Assembly: GCF_041927875.1 (NCBI RefSeq)
Contig: NZ_JBHFHN010000008.1
Length of the DNA: 64,000 nucleotides
Reading direction: 5' to 3' (one strand)
From: Paracoccus sp041927875
GTDB lineage: Bacteria > Pseudomonadota > Alphaproteobacteria > Rhodobacterales > Rhodobacteraceae
Shown: piece after piece, positions 16,673 through 26,084 of the stretch
How the letters are laid out: every line of letters starts with the position of its first letter
Numbering within the stretch: position 1 is the first letter of the stretch
Program-made: the position numbers and the translations under genes
The notes under the pieces: generated by a model
Told to the model about the DNA's origin: nothing
The model's input: the letters and a program-made list of their open reading frames with translations, nothing else
Databases searched by the model: none

Positions 16673-17800
16673 ATGCGCGCCGAAATGCAGAATACCGTCG
16701 AGAAGATCCAGAAGTCGCTGCGACTGCTGGGTCAGCGCATGGATCTTGAGACCGCGCCGCACCGGCTTGAGGAGTTCAACGCCCTGATCGAGGATGGCGA
16801 TCTATGGTCGGACCCCGCCCGCGCGCAAAAGCTGATGCGCGACCGGCAGGTGCTGATGGACAAGCTGGCGGCCTATCGCCAGATCGAATCCGGTCTGAAC
16901 GACAATGTGGAACTGATCGAACTGGGCGAGGCCGAGGGCGACACCGAGATCGTCACCGACGCCGAACAGGGCCTGCGCGATCTGGCCGTGCTGGCCGCCG
17001 ACAAGGAGCTTGAGGCGCTGCTGGATGGCGAGGCCGATGGCAACGACACCTTCTTGGAAATCAACGCGGGCGCGGGCGGCACCGAAAGCTGCGACTGGGC
17101 CAGCATGTTGGCGCGGATGTATGTGCGCTGGGCCGAGAAAAAGGGCTACAAGGTCGAATTGCAGTCGGAAACCTCGGGCGATGAGGCGGGGATCCGTTCG
17201 GCCAGCTACAAGATCAGCGGGCCGAATGCCTATGGCTGGCTGAAGTCGGAATCGGGTGTGCATCGGCTGGTGCGCATCAGCCCCTATGACAGCGCGGCGC
17301 GCCGCCACACCAGCTTTTCCTCGGTCTGGGTCTATCCGGTGGTCGATGACAATATCGAAATCGACATTCCGGCCAATGACATCCGCATCGACACCTATCG
17401 GTCGTCGGGGGCGGGCGGTCAGCACGTCAACACCACCGATTCGGCGGTGCGCATCACCCACCTGCCCACCAATATCGTGGTGACCAGCAGCATGAAATCG
17501 CAGCACCAGAACCGTGAGGCCGCGATGAACGCGCTGAAGGCGCGGCTGTATCAGCTGGAACTGGATCGCCGCAACGCCGCCATCAACGCCCAGCACGAGG
17601 CGAAGGGCGAGGCCGGTTGGGGCAACCAGATCCGCAGCTATGTCCTGCAACCCTATCAGATGGTCAAGGATCTGCGCACCGGGCACGAGACCAGCGACAC
17701 GCAAGGCGTGCTGGACGGCGCGCTGGACGGGTTCATGGCGGCGACGCTGGCGATGGATGTCGCCGGCAAGTCCCGCGCCGAGGCCAATGCCGAGGACTGA
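16673..17800 (+). CDS. prfB: Peptide chain release factor 2
   Basis: Recognises UGA and UAA stop codons and triggers peptidyl-tRNA hydrolysis. The 375-residue protein holds the peptidyl-transferase motif GGQ in SGAGGQHVNTTDSA. Its codon-recognition tripeptide is SPY (RISPYDSAARRHTSF) rather than the canonical SPF of E. coli. The frame is open from the ATG without the internal UGA and +1 frameshift that many bacteria use to autoregulate RF2, so this copy is not frameshift-controlled. The RF2 assignment over RF1 rests on SPY and the following HTSF block. Confidence 0.96.
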   Translation: MRAEMQNTVEKIQKSLRLLGQRMDLETAPHRLEEFNALIEDGDLWSDPARAQKLMRDRQVLMDKLAAYRQIESGLNDNVELIELGEAEGDTEIVTDAEQGLRDLAVLAADKELEALLDGEADGNDTFLEINAGAGGTESCDWASMLARMYVRWAEKKGYKVELQSETSGDEAGIRSASYKISGPNAYGWLKSESGVHRLVRISPYDSAARRHTSFSSVWVYPVVDDNIEIDIPANDIRIDTYRSSGAGGQHVNTTDSAVRITHLPTNIVVTSSMKSQHQNREAAMNALKARLYQLELDRRNAAINAQHEAKGEAGWGNQIRSYVLQPYQMVKDLRTGHETSDTQGVLDGALDGFMAATLAMDVAGKSRAEANAED

Positions 17801-17896
17801 TCCCGGCCCTGCGCCTTTGGTCTGTCAGACTTAAGTCTTGTCACATCGGGCAGCAGCCCCTTACGCTGCCATGTCAAAGCAAGGGGAGATGCTTTG

Positions 17897-18703
17897 ATGT
17901 CCAGCACCGATGTGAACCGGGGCGGTTTGCCGTCCCAACCCTCGCCGCTGCCCGAGGTTCAAGGGGTCAGCCTGTCCGACATTGCCGACTGCCTGCGGCT
18001 GGGCTGGCGCGATTTTCTGCGCGCCCCGGCCTTTGGGCTGTTCTTTTCCGCAATCTACACCATCGGCGGGATCATCATGTATCTGGTCTTTGCCGCCGCC
18101 GGTCAGGAATGGTGGCTGATGCCGGTTGTAGTAGGCTTTCCGTTGCTTGCGCCCTTCGCCGCGGTCGGCCTTTATGAGGTCAGCCGACGGCTTGAGACCG
18201 GCCAGCCGCTGATCTGGCGCGAGGTGCTGGGGGTCGTCTTTGCGCAAAAGGACCGTCAGGTGCCGTCGATGGCGATGGTCGTGCTGTTGATGTTCATGTT
18301 CTGGGTGTTCATGGCGCACGGGATCTTCGCCTTGTTCCTGGGCACCGTGTCGCTGGTCGACATCAGCCATTCGCCGCAGGTGCTGTTTCGGGGCAGCGGC
18401 CCGTTCATGCTGGCCTTCGGCAGCGCGGTGGGCGCGGGCTTTGCGGCGGTGCTGTTCGCCATCACCGTGGGCGGGCTGCCGATGGTGCTGGAACGCAATG
18501 TCGATTTCATCAGCGCTATCATCCGCAGCTTTCAGGCCGTCACCGCCAATCTGGGGGTGATGATCGTCTGGGGCCTGGTGATCGCGGCGCTGATCTTTCT
18601 GGGAATGCTGCCGCTGTTTCTGGGCCTCTTGATCGTGTTGCCGGTGCTGGGCCATGCCAGTTGGCACATGTATCGCCGCCTGCTGGCCGACGATCCCGCC
18701 TGA
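17897..18703 (+). CDS. DUF2189 family integral membrane protein
   Basis: A 268-residue protein with a short soluble N-terminus (to about residue 50) and six hydrophobic spans. These include FGLFFSAIYTIGGIIMYLVF, a span ending in FWVFMAHGIFALFL, and two near the C-terminus. The LAPFAAVGLYEVSRR loop is typical of DUF2189, a family of unknown function common in alphaproteobacteria. A TTG codon sits directly before ATG 17897; the GGGGAGA ribosome site favours the ATG. It stands alone and ends at a hairpin shared with the convergent bactofilin gene. Confidence 0.82.
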   Translation: MSSTDVNRGGLPSQPSPLPEVQGVSLSDIADCLRLGWRDFLRAPAFGLFFSAIYTIGGIIMYLVFAAAGQEWWLMPVVVGFPLLAPFAAVGLYEVSRRLETGQPLIWREVLGVVFAQKDRQVPSMAMVVLLMFMFWVFMAHGIFALFLGTVSLVDISHSPQVLFRGSGPFMLAFGSAVGAGFAAVLFAITVGGLPMVLERNVDFISAIIRSFQAVTANLGVMIVWGLVIAALIFLGMLPLFLGLLIVLPVLGHASWHMYRRLLADDPA

Positions 18704-18717
18704 TCCCCAAACGCAAT

Positions 18718-18738
18718 CGGCGCCCCGATGGGGCGCCG
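18718..18738. terminator. Hairpin between convergent genes
   Basis: Perfect 9-bp GC stem CGGCGCCCC/GGGGCGCCG with loop GAT between the DUF2189 and bactofilin stops. There is no T-tract, so it may only be a weak or Rho-assisted terminator. Confidence 0.5.
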
Positions 18739-18762
18739 ATGAAGCTGTGCGATGGCCGAAGG

Positions 18763-19257
18763 TCAGGCCTGGCTGTCGCTGCTGCTGGGCGGGGCCAGCT
18801 TCTTGGTGGTGCCGGTGGCCAGCGGGTCGTCCTGACGCTGCACCGAGCCTTCAAAATGCGCGCCGGATTCGATGGCGATGGTCTTGTGAACGATGTCGCC
18901 CTCGACCCGCGCGGTCGAGGTCAGGCGCACCTTCAGGCCGCGCACGCGCCCGACGATGCGGCCATTGACGACCACGTCATCGGCGACGATCTCGCCCCGG
19001 ATGGTGGCGCTTTCGCCGACGGTCAGCAGATGGGCGCGAATGTCGCCTTCGACAACGCCCTCCACCTGGATGTCGCCGGTGGTCTTGACGTTGCCGGTGA
19101 TGGTCAGATCCGACGACAGGATCGAGGCCGGGGCCTTCTGGCGCGGCGCGGCGGGCACGCTCATGTCGCCGCCAGCGGGCTTGGTCATGTCAGCGCGGAC
19201 GGGCGCTTCGGCTTCGGGGTTGCGGGGCGGTTCGGTGACGCGCGATTTAGAAAACAT
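18763..19257 (-). CDS. Bactofilin (DUF583)
   Basis: A polymer-forming cytoskeletal protein of 164 residues. The disordered proline/alanine N-terminus (about 45 residues) is followed by the right-handed beta-helix bactofilin domain, with repeating turns such as GNVKTTGDIQVEGVVEGDI and GRIVGRVRGLKVRL. The C-terminal tail is Ser/Thr/Pro rich. Its first codons overlap the end of the upstream M23 peptidase gene by 11 bp, so the two are coupled. Bactofilins often localise peptidoglycan hydrolases. The neighbour makes that the best guess here. Confidence 0.92.
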   Translation of the reverse strand: MFSKSRVTEPPRNPEAEAPVRADMTKPAGGDMSVPAAPRQKAPASILSSDLTITGNVKTTGDIQVEGVVEGDIRAHLLTVGESATIRGEIVADDVVVNGRIVGRVRGLKVRLTSTARVEGDIVHKTIAIESGAHFEGSVQRQDDPLATGTTKKLAPPSSSDSQA

Positions 19258-20572
19258 TCTGGGCCGCCTTGATGAAGGTCATGGGATTGACGGCGGTGCC
19301 GCCCACCCGCACCTCATAGTGCAGATGCGGGCCGGTGGACCGTCCTGTGTTGCCCATATCACCGATCCGCTCCCCGCGCGAGACCGATTGCCCCACCCTC
19401 ACGCGGATTTTGGACAAGTGGCCATAGCGGGTCTCGATGCCGTTGGCATGGGTGATCTTGATCAGGTTGCCATAGCCCGACTGCCAGCCGGCAAAGCTGA
19501 CGGTGCCGTTGGCCGGGGCGACGATCGGGGTGCCGACCGGGCCAGCCATGTCGATCCCCTCATGCGCGCGGCCCCAGCGACGGCCAAAGCCCGAGGTATA
19601 GCGGAACGACCCGGCGACCGGCAGCGCCAGCGGCACGGTGTCGACGGCGATACGATAGCTGTTCATGCGGTCAAGCTGTTCGATGATCGCATTGGCGCGC
19701 GATTCGCTGGTGGTGATGTCGGCATTGCCCTTGGACGAATGCGACAGCGGCGTCAGCGGGCCGCCTTGGCCGGAATAGCCGCGGCGGATGGTACGCAGCA
19801 GATCGTCGGGGTTCATGCCGACCGATTTGAACATCTTGTCCAGCGGCTGAACCGAGATCGTCACCGCGTCTTCCAGCTTGGCGAAGATTTCGTCCTGACG
19901 CTCCAGAATGTCGGATTTCTCGGCCTCGAGCGCGGCGGCGGCCAGGCGCGCGGTCTGCGCCTCGGCGAGGGCGCCTTCGCGCGACCGGGTGACCTCGCCC
20001 AGGGCGGCGGTCACCACATCCAGCGTGGCCGCCAGTTCCTCGACCCGCGCGGCGGCGGTCGTGGGGGCGTCCGCATCGCCGTTCACCTGCGCGCTCAGCA
20101 CGGCGGCCTGGTCGCGGGCAGTGTCGCGGTCATCCATGGCCTGACGCAGGGTCGATTGCACGACGCCCAGACCCTTTTCCAGCTCGCGGCGGCGTTCCTC
20201 GCTGGCCAGCAGCGCGGATTGCATCTGCGAGACCTGCGCCAAGGCGACGTTGAAGCGCGATTGCGCGGCGGCGGCCTCGGCGGCGCGGCTGTCGCGTTCG
20301 GCCGACAGCGTATCAAGGCGCTGTTCAAAGGCGGCCTGCGCCTGACGCGCCTGACCCTGGGCATTGCCCGAACTGATGCCGTCGATCACCAGGATCGAGG
20401 TGGCGACAATCGACCAGCCGAACACCAGTGCCACACCGCCAAGGGCAACGGCCTGTTGGGTGGGGCGCAGGCGCACAAAGCGCGTCGAGCTGTCGGATTT
20501 CAGAAAAAGGCGCTGTTCGGGCAACCATTTTTCAAGAACGGCGTTCAACCGGTGTGCGATGCGACGTGGCAA
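19247..20572 (-). CDS. M23 family metallopeptidase with coiled-coil region
   Basis: An inner-membrane-anchored periplasmic protein of about 441 residues. It has a short cytoplasmic N-terminus, one membrane span (VALGGVALVFGWSIVATSIL) and a long Ala/Glu/Arg coiled coil (about 90-260). A C-terminal LytM/M23 domain shows HEGIDMAGPVGTPI and the zinc motif GPHLHYEVR. The zinc ligands look complete (His-Asp, HxH), so it may be an active DD-endopeptidase. The frame is open to a TTG at 20812, and an ATG occurs at 20740, but the arginine-rich stretch before residue RIAHRLNAV looks non-coding. I place the start at TTG 20572; this is uncertain. It is coupled to bactofilin downstream. Confidence 0.85.
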   Translation of the reverse strand: MPRRIAHRLNAVLEKWLPEQRLFLKSDSSTRFVRLRPTQQAVALGGVALVFGWSIVATSILVIDGISSGNAQGQARQAQAAFEQRLDTLSAERDSRAAEAAAAQSRFNVALAQVSQMQSALLASEERRRELEKGLGVVQSTLRQAMDDRDTARDQAAVLSAQVNGDADAPTTAAARVEELAATLDVVTAALGEVTRSREGALAEAQTARLAAAALEAEKSDILERQDEIFAKLEDAVTISVQPLDKMFKSVGMNPDDLLRTIRRGYSGQGGPLTPLSHSSKGNADITTSESRANAIIEQLDRMNSYRIAVDTVPLALPVAGSFRYTSGFGRRWGRAHEGIDMAGPVGTPIVAPANGTVSFAGWQSGYGNLIKITHANGIETRYGHLSKIRVRVGQSVSRGERIGDMGNTGRSTGPHLHYEVRVGGTAVNPMTFIKAAQNVF

Positions 20573-20853
20573 ATCTTCTCGTCCCGTGTCCGTTTCAGGA
20601 TGCGGCGGCACGGATTGCGGGACGGCAGAGCCCCGGCGGCATCCGAACCGCGCGGTGCGGCAGGGATAGCCGCCCGGCGGTTTGACGCGCAATGTGAATC
20701 CCCGGCCGGTTCCCGGTGATGCGCGGAGGCTTGCCAGCATGGGCAGATTCCCGCCGATCGCCCGGCGGCGTCGCGCAAAAGGCCGCCCGTTGCCGGGCAG
20801 CAACAGGCGCAATTTTCAGTTTTTCTGAACTTATCTGTGGGCCGAACGCGGAA

Positions 20854-21339
20854 TCAGAGCGATTCGACGGCCTCGACCACCGAATCGACATGGCCCGGCA
20901 CCTTGACCTTGGGCCACAGCCGCACGATCCGCCCGTCGGCGTCGATCAGCACGGTCCGCCGCTCGACCCCCATCGACTTGCGGCCATACATGTTCTTTTC
21001 CACCCAGGCGCCATAGGCCTGCGCCACCGCGCTGTCGGTATCGCTGAGCAGCGGCACCGCCAGATCACGCTTGGCGATGAAGCGGGCGTGGCTGGCGGGG
21101 TCGTCGGTGGAAATGCCGAACACCTCGGCCCCGGCGGCGTGCAGGCGGGGCAAAGCGGCGGTGAAATCCAGCGCCTCGGTGGTGCAGCCGGGCGTGTCGT
21201 CGCGCGGATAGAAATACAGCACCACCGCGCGACCGCGCAGCGCGGACAGCGTGACCTCGGGCTGGTCCCAGCCGGTTGCGGGCAGGGTGAAATCGGGGGC
21301 CATCTGGCCTGTCTCAAGCGGGGTGGATGTGTCGGTCAT
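20854..21339 (-). CDS. bcp: Thioredoxin-dependent peroxiredoxin, Bcp type (1-Cys)
   Basis: Reduces hydrogen peroxide and alkyl hydroperoxides in the cytoplasm. The 161-residue protein carries the peroxidatic cysteine at residue 52 in PRDDTPGCTTEALDF. The resolving cysteine found five residues later in E. coli Bcp is leucine here, and no other cysteine exists in the protein. It must therefore work by a 1-Cys mechanism with an external thiol. The start at 21339 (MTDTSTPLETGQMAPDF) fits the family. The upstream open frame is non-coding. The M23-bactofilin pair lies downstream on the same strand. Confidence 0.93.
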   Translation of the reverse strand: MTDTSTPLETGQMAPDFTLPATGWDQPEVTLSALRGRAVVLYFYPRDDTPGCTTEALDFTAALPRLHAAGAEVFGISTDDPASHARFIAKRDLAVPLLSDTDSAVAQAYGAWVEKNMYGRKSMGVERRTVLIDADGRIVRLWPKVKVPGHVDSVVEAVESL

Positions 21340-21515
21340 CGGGCTGCCTTTCGGATGTGGCGGAAATCCGCGCCGGGGGATGCGGCGGGTGTTTGCCTTT
21401 TCATGCCCGCCGCGCGAAAAGGGATCAAGGGCGCGAGGCACGCGCCGGGCCGCAGGGCCAATCGATCACGACCCGGCCCGGCCGGGCCAGACACAGGCAG
21501 GCTGCGCAGGTTCAG

Positions 21516-24500
21516 ATGGCACAGGGACAGGCCGCGCCGGGCGGCCCCGACAAGCCCCCTTCGGGTGCTGCCCTGCGGCGGCGCGGTCTGGTCAACCGCT
21601 GGACGGCGGGGCGGCTGGTTGTGTTCCTGTTCGTCACCCTGCCGATCATCGTTCTGTCGGCGGTGATCGCCGGGCTGATCCTGACCGGCCAGCCGCTGAA
21701 CGTCCCCGCCCGCCTGACCGCCCTTGCCGAGGAGCGCGCCACCCAGGTCATGCGTCAGACCCTGGGCGAGGGGGTCAGCCTGCGCGCTCATCGCGGCGCC
21801 GATCTGGTGCTTGAGGCGGGGATGGTGCCGCAACTGCGGTTGCGCGACATTGATCTGATGGGGCCGGGGCAGGGGCGGTTCCTGCGCATCGGCGATCTGC
21901 GCGTCAGCCTTGATCCGGGGCGGCTGCTGGTCGGCCAGGTCGCCCCGCGTCAGGTGGTGCTGCGCGATGTGACGGTGGATCTGCTGCGCGACCGCGACGG
22001 GGCTGTGGTGGTGGCGGGCCATGACGGTGTGGCGGCGCTGCCGGGGGGGATGCGCTTTGGCGGCGGGCCGCAGGGGCGTTCACCCGGTCTGTCGGCGCTG
22101 CGGCAGGTGCTGGCCGCGCCCACCCTGGCCGCGCTGCGCGATGCCCGTGTCGAGGGGCTGGACCTGCGCTTGATCGATCAGGCCAGCGGTCAGCAATGGC
22201 AGGCGCGCGATGCGCGGCTGTCGATGTCACGCCGTGCGGGCACCGCCGAGGCGCGGGCCGAGGCTGACCTGTGGGAACTGGGCAGCGATGTGGCGCGCCC
22301 GGCGGGGCGGCTGACGGTCTCGCTTGCGGCCAGTGAAACCGGCCCTGCGGCGCGTCTTCAGGCCAGCCTGCAAGACGTTTCGGCACCGGCACTGGCGGCG
22401 CAGAACCCGGCGCTGGGCTGGCTGGCACTGGTCGATGCGCCGGTCTCGGGCGTGCTGACGGGGGGCGTCGATCCGCTGGGGCAGGTGGCGCCGATGGACC
22501 TGACCTTGCGGCTGGGGGCGGGCACGATCCGGCCCGGCGGCGGGGCCGCGCCGATCACGCTGAACCGGGCGATGGCGCGGCTGTATCTGGACCCCGCCCG
22601 CGCCCGCCTAAGCCTGCGCGATCTGGAACTGGACAGTCGCGCGCTGCGGCTGAAGGGGGCGGGTCACGCCGATCTGACCGGTCCCGACCCGATCAGCCCT
22701 CAGGCCCTGGTCGGCCAGATCCGGCTGTCGGATGTGGCTGCCGATCCGCAGGGCGTCTTCGCCACGCCCGCGCGGTTCGACTATGGCCTGGCGGACTGGC
22801 GGCTGCGGCTGGACCCCTTGCGGCTGGACATCGGCCAGATCGCCCTGGGCGCGGGCGAGGAACGGCTGACCGCCGCCGGGCAGTTGCGCGCCGACGATCA
22901 GGGCTGGTCGGGGGCGCTGGATTTCCGCGCCGGGCAGATTTCGCTGGATCGGCTGCTGGCGCTGTGGCCGGTCGAACTGGCGGGCAATACCCGGCAGTGG
23001 CTGGCCGAGAATGTCGCCACCGGCCTGTTGCGCGACGCGCGCGGCGCGCTGCGGCTGGCATCGGGTTCAGAGCCAGTGCTGTCGCTGGCCTATGCCTTCA
23101 GCGGCGCCGAGGTGCGGCTGGTCAAGACCCTGCCGCCGGTGCAGGGCGGCGCGGGCTATGCCACGATCCAGGATCACGCGCATGTGCTGGTCGTCGATCG
23201 CGGTGCCATCGCTGCGCCGGGCAGCGGCGATCCGATTGACGTGGCGCGCACCGTTCTGTCGGTCCCCGACATCCGCGCCCGTCCCGCCCAGGCCGAGGCC
23301 GATCTGCGGCTGGCCGCCTCGATCCCTGCCGCGCTTGAGCTGCTGGACCAACCGCCCTTCGAGGTGCTGCGCAAGGCCGGTCAGTCGCCGCGCATGGCCG
23401 CCGGGCAGGCCCGGCTGCGCGCCCGCGTCAGCCTGCCGCTGCTGGCCGAGGTGCCGCGCGACCGCATCGACTTTCGCGTCGATGGCACGCTGTCGGATGT
23501 GACCTCGACGGTGCTTGTGCCGGGCAAGACATTGACCGCCGACAGCCTGGACCTGCGCGCGCGGCGCGGCGATGCGCTGCGCATCAAGGGGCGCGGGCGG
23601 CTTCAGGGGGTGCCGTTTCAGGCCGAATGGTGGCACGGCTTTGCCGCCGCCGACCGCGGCCGCGCGCATTTGAAGGGCACGATCGACGTGACCCCGGCGG
23701 CGCTGTCGGCCTTTGACATCGACCTGCCCAAGGGCATGGTGACGGGCAAGGGCAGCGGGCGGCTGACCATCGATTTCATCAAGGATCAGCCGGGGCCGTT
23801 CCGCTTTGCCACCGACACGACGGGCCTGCGCATGGCGATCCCGCAGATCGGCTGGACCAAGGACGCGGGCCAGAAGGCCGAACTGGTGGTCGAGGGCGCG
23901 ATCCTGCCGCGCCGCACCGGCCTGCCCACGCGCATCGACCGGCTGGCGATCCGCGCCCCCGGCCTGCGGGCCGAGGGGCCGATGGTGCTGCGCCGCAAGG
24001 ATCAGGGCGGCGGGCTGGAACGCGCCGATCTGGGGGCGGTCACGGTGGGCGACTGGTTCAATGGCGCGGTGCGGCTGACCGGGCGCGGCGCCGGGCGCCC
24101 GCCCGCCGTGGCGATCACCGGCGGGCGCGCCGATCTGACCCGCGCGCCGCTGACCCGGATGACCCCCACCGCGCCCGGCGCGCCGCCGATGCCGGTGCGG
24201 CTGGACCGGCTTCAGGTCACGCGCGGGATCTTTCTGACCGATGTGACCGCCGATCTGACGGCGGGCGCGGATGGCAGCCGTGGCCCGTTTCGCGCCGCGC
24301 TGAATGGGCGCGCGCCGGTCAACGGCCAGATCACGCCGGGGCCTGATCGCCGCGCCAGCGTCACGCTGGGATCCGACGATGCGGGGGCTGTGCTGGCGGC
24401 GACCGGGATCTTTCCGCGTGCCACCGGCGGGCGGCTGGCGCTGCAACTGGATCCGGTGGCGGGCGGGCCGGGGCGGTATGACGGCCGCGCGGTGATCACC

Positions 24501-24917
24501 GGCCTGCGCGTCGCGGGTCTGGGCGCGCTGGCGACGGCGCTGCCCGGCGGCACCGATCCGGGGCAGGGCGGCACCGCCTTTGACCGCGCCACCGCGCGCT
24601 TTCGCATCACCCCGAACGCCATCGAGATCACCGAGGCCGCCGCCATCGGCCCGACGCTTGGCATCTCGGCCGCCGGGCTGTTTCTGACCCATGACGGCGC
24701 GCTGCATATCAAGGGCGTCATCTCGCCTTTGTTCGGGCTGAACCCCGGTGGCGCGGCCAGCGGCGAGGCGCTGATCGGGCTGACCTACAAGCTGCGCGGC
24801 ACCGCGCGTGCCCCGAAGATCAGCATCAACCCGGCCTCGATCCTGGCGCCGGGGGTGCTGCGCGACCTGTTCCGCCGCCCCGCGCCCACGCTGCAAAACC
24901 TGCGCCCCGCCGGCTGA
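21516..24917 (+). CDS. Large AsmA-like/DUF3971 (YhdP-type) envelope protein
   Basis: A 1133-residue protein with one N-terminal membrane span (LVVFLFVTLPIIVLSAVIAG, about residues 35-55). It is followed by a very long repetitive beta-rich region. Strand-turn units such as LRIGDLRVSLDPGRLLVGQ and LRLDPLRLDIGQIALGAG recur. The C-terminus (KLRGTARAPKISINP) resembles the conserved end of the AsmA/YhdP families. These proteins are thought to form periplasm-spanning grooves that carry phospholipids between membranes. ATG 21516 (MAQGQAAPGG) is preferred over the in-frame codons back to 21327. queA follows 38 bp downstream. It is divergent from bcp. Confidence 0.85.
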   Translation: MAQGQAAPGGPDKPPSGAALRRRGLVNRWTAGRLVVFLFVTLPIIVLSAVIAGLILTGQPLNVPARLTALAEERATQVMRQTLGEGVSLRAHRGADLVLEAGMVPQLRLRDIDLMGPGQGRFLRIGDLRVSLDPGRLLVGQVAPRQVVLRDVTVDLLRDRDGAVVVAGHDGVAALPGGMRFGGGPQGRSPGLSALRQVLAAPTLAALRDARVEGLDLRLIDQASGQQWQARDARLSMSRRAGTAEARAEADLWELGSDVARPAGRLTVSLAASETGPAARLQASLQDVSAPALAAQNPALGWLALVDAPVSGVLTGGVDPLGQVAPMDLTLRLGAGTIRPGGGAAPITLNRAMARLYLDPARARLSLRDLELDSRALRLKGAGHADLTGPDPISPQALVGQIRLSDVAADPQGVFATPARFDYGLADWRLRLDPLRLDIGQIALGAGEERLTAAGQLRADDQGWSGALDFRAGQISLDRLLALWPVELAGNTRQWLAENVATGLLRDARGALRLASGSEPVLSLAYAFSGAEVRLVKTLPPVQGGAGYATIQDHAHVLVVDRGAIAAPGSGDPIDVARTVLSVPDIRARPAQAEADLRLAASIPAALELLDQPPFEVLRKAGQSPRMAAGQARLRARVSLPLLAEVPRDRIDFRVDGTLSDVTSTVLVPGKTLTADSLDLRARRGDALRIKGRGRLQGVPFQAEWWHGFAAADRGRAHLKGTIDVTPAALSAFDIDLPKGMVTGKGSGRLTIDFIKDQPGPFRFATDTTGLRMAIPQIGWTKDAGQKAELVVEGAILPRRTGLPTRIDRLAIRAPGLRAEGPMVLRRKDQGGGLERADLGAVTVGDWFNGAVRLTGRGAGRPPAVAITGGRADLTRAPLTRMTPTAPGAPPMPVRLDRLQVTRGIFLTDVTADLTAGADGSRGPFRAALNGRAPVNGQITPGPDRRASVTLGSDDAGAVLAATGIFPRATGGRLALQLDPVAGGPGRYDGRAVITGLRVAGLGALATALPGGTDPGQGGTAFDRATARFRITPNAIEITEAAAIGPTLGISAAGLFLTHDGALHIKGVISPLFGLNPGGAASGEALIGLTYKLRGTARAPKISINPASILAPGVLRDLFRRPAPTLQNLRPAG

Positions 24918-24955
24918 CGCCTTGACGGCGCGGGCGCTGCGGCCAACAAGGGCGC

Positions 24956-25999
24956 ATGAACCTTTCGGATTTCGACTTTCACCTGCCCGAGGCGCTGATC
25001 GCCACCCGTCCCGCGCGGCCGCGCCCGGCGGCGCGGCTGTTGCTGGCCGAGGGCAACCGCATCACTGATCGGCACGTCGCTGACCTGCCGCAGATCCTGC
25101 GCCCCGGCGACCGGCTGGTGCTGAACAACACCCGCGTGATCCTGGCGCGGCTGACCGGCACCCGCACGCGCCCCACGCCGCAAGGCCCGGCGACCGCGAA
25201 GGTTGAGGTGACGCTGCTGGAGCCCGTCGAGGGCGGCGACTGGCGCGCCCTGGCCAAGCCCTTGCGCAAGCTGAAGCAGGATGAGGTGATCGACTTCGGC
25301 CCGCATCTGTCGGCGCGCATCACGCAGATCGGCGCCACCGATCTGGTGCTGCGCCTGATCGCCGATGACGTGGCGGCGGCGCTTGATCGTGTGGGCGCGA
25401 TGCCGCTGCCGCCCTATATCGCCGCGCTGCGCGCCCCCGACGAACAGGACCGCGCCGATTACCAGACGGTCTTTGCCCGCCATGCGGGGGCGGTCGCCGC
25501 ACCCACGGCCAGCCTGCATTTCGATGCGCCGCTGCTGGCCGAACTGGCCGCCATCGGCGTGCAGATGACCGAGGTCACGCTGCATGTCGGCGCCGGCACC
25601 TTCCTTCCGGTCAAGGTCGAGGATGTGACCACCCACAAGATGCATGCCGAATGGGGCGAGATCACCCCCGAAGCCGCCGCCCAGATCAATGCCACCCGCG
25701 CAGCGGGCGGGCGGGTGATCCCGGTCGGCACCACCGCGCTGCGGCTGATCGAAAGCGCCGCCGACGATCAGGGCCAGGTCCAGCCGTTTCGCGCCGCGAC
25801 CGACATCTTCATTTATCCCGGCTATCGGTTCCGCGTGGCTGATGGGCTGATGACGAACTTTCACCTGCCGAAGTCGACCCTGCTGATGCTGGTCGCGGCG
25901 CTGATGGGCAAGGATCGCATCGACCGCATCTATGCCCATGCCATCGACCGGGGCTATCGTTTCTTTTCTTACGGTGATTCGTCGCTTTTGCTGCCTTGA
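24956..25999 (+). CDS. queA: S-adenosylmethionine:tRNA ribosyltransferase-isomerase QueA
   Basis: Builds epoxyqueuosine on tRNA by transferring the ribosyl group of SAM to preQ1 at position 34. The 347-residue protein begins MNLSDFDFHLPEALIATRPA and has family signatures ADLPQILRPGDRLVLNNTRV, PLPPYI, EVTLHVGAGTFLPV and NFHLPKSTLLMLVAALMG. Length and ends match the family. No tgt homologue is in the window. It is probably cotranscribed with the AsmA-like gene. Confidence 0.97.
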   Translation: MNLSDFDFHLPEALIATRPARPRPAARLLLAEGNRITDRHVADLPQILRPGDRLVLNNTRVILARLTGTRTRPTPQGPATAKVEVTLLEPVEGGDWRALAKPLRKLKQDEVIDFGPHLSARITQIGATDLVLRLIADDVAAALDRVGAMPLPPYIAALRAPDEQDRADYQTVFARHAGAVAAPTASLHFDAPLLAELAAIGVQMTEVTLHVGAGTFLPVKVEDVTTHKMHAEWGEITPEAAAQINATRAAGGRVIPVGTTALRLIESAADDQGQVQPFRAATDIFIYPGYRFRVADGLMTNFHLPKSTLLMLVAALMGKDRIDRIYAHAIDRGYRFFSYGDSSLLLP

Positions 26000-26084
26000 T
26001 GTCGCAAACGTGTCTTGCTCAGGCAGGCGGCGTGGCTAAGCAGCGGGCTTTATCCGAACCCGGTGACAAGGCAGGGACAAAACC

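Noticed and set aside
16673..16760. Programmed +1 frameshift in prfB
   Set aside because: The frame is continuous from ATG with no in-frame TGA or slippery CTT-TGA near codon 25.
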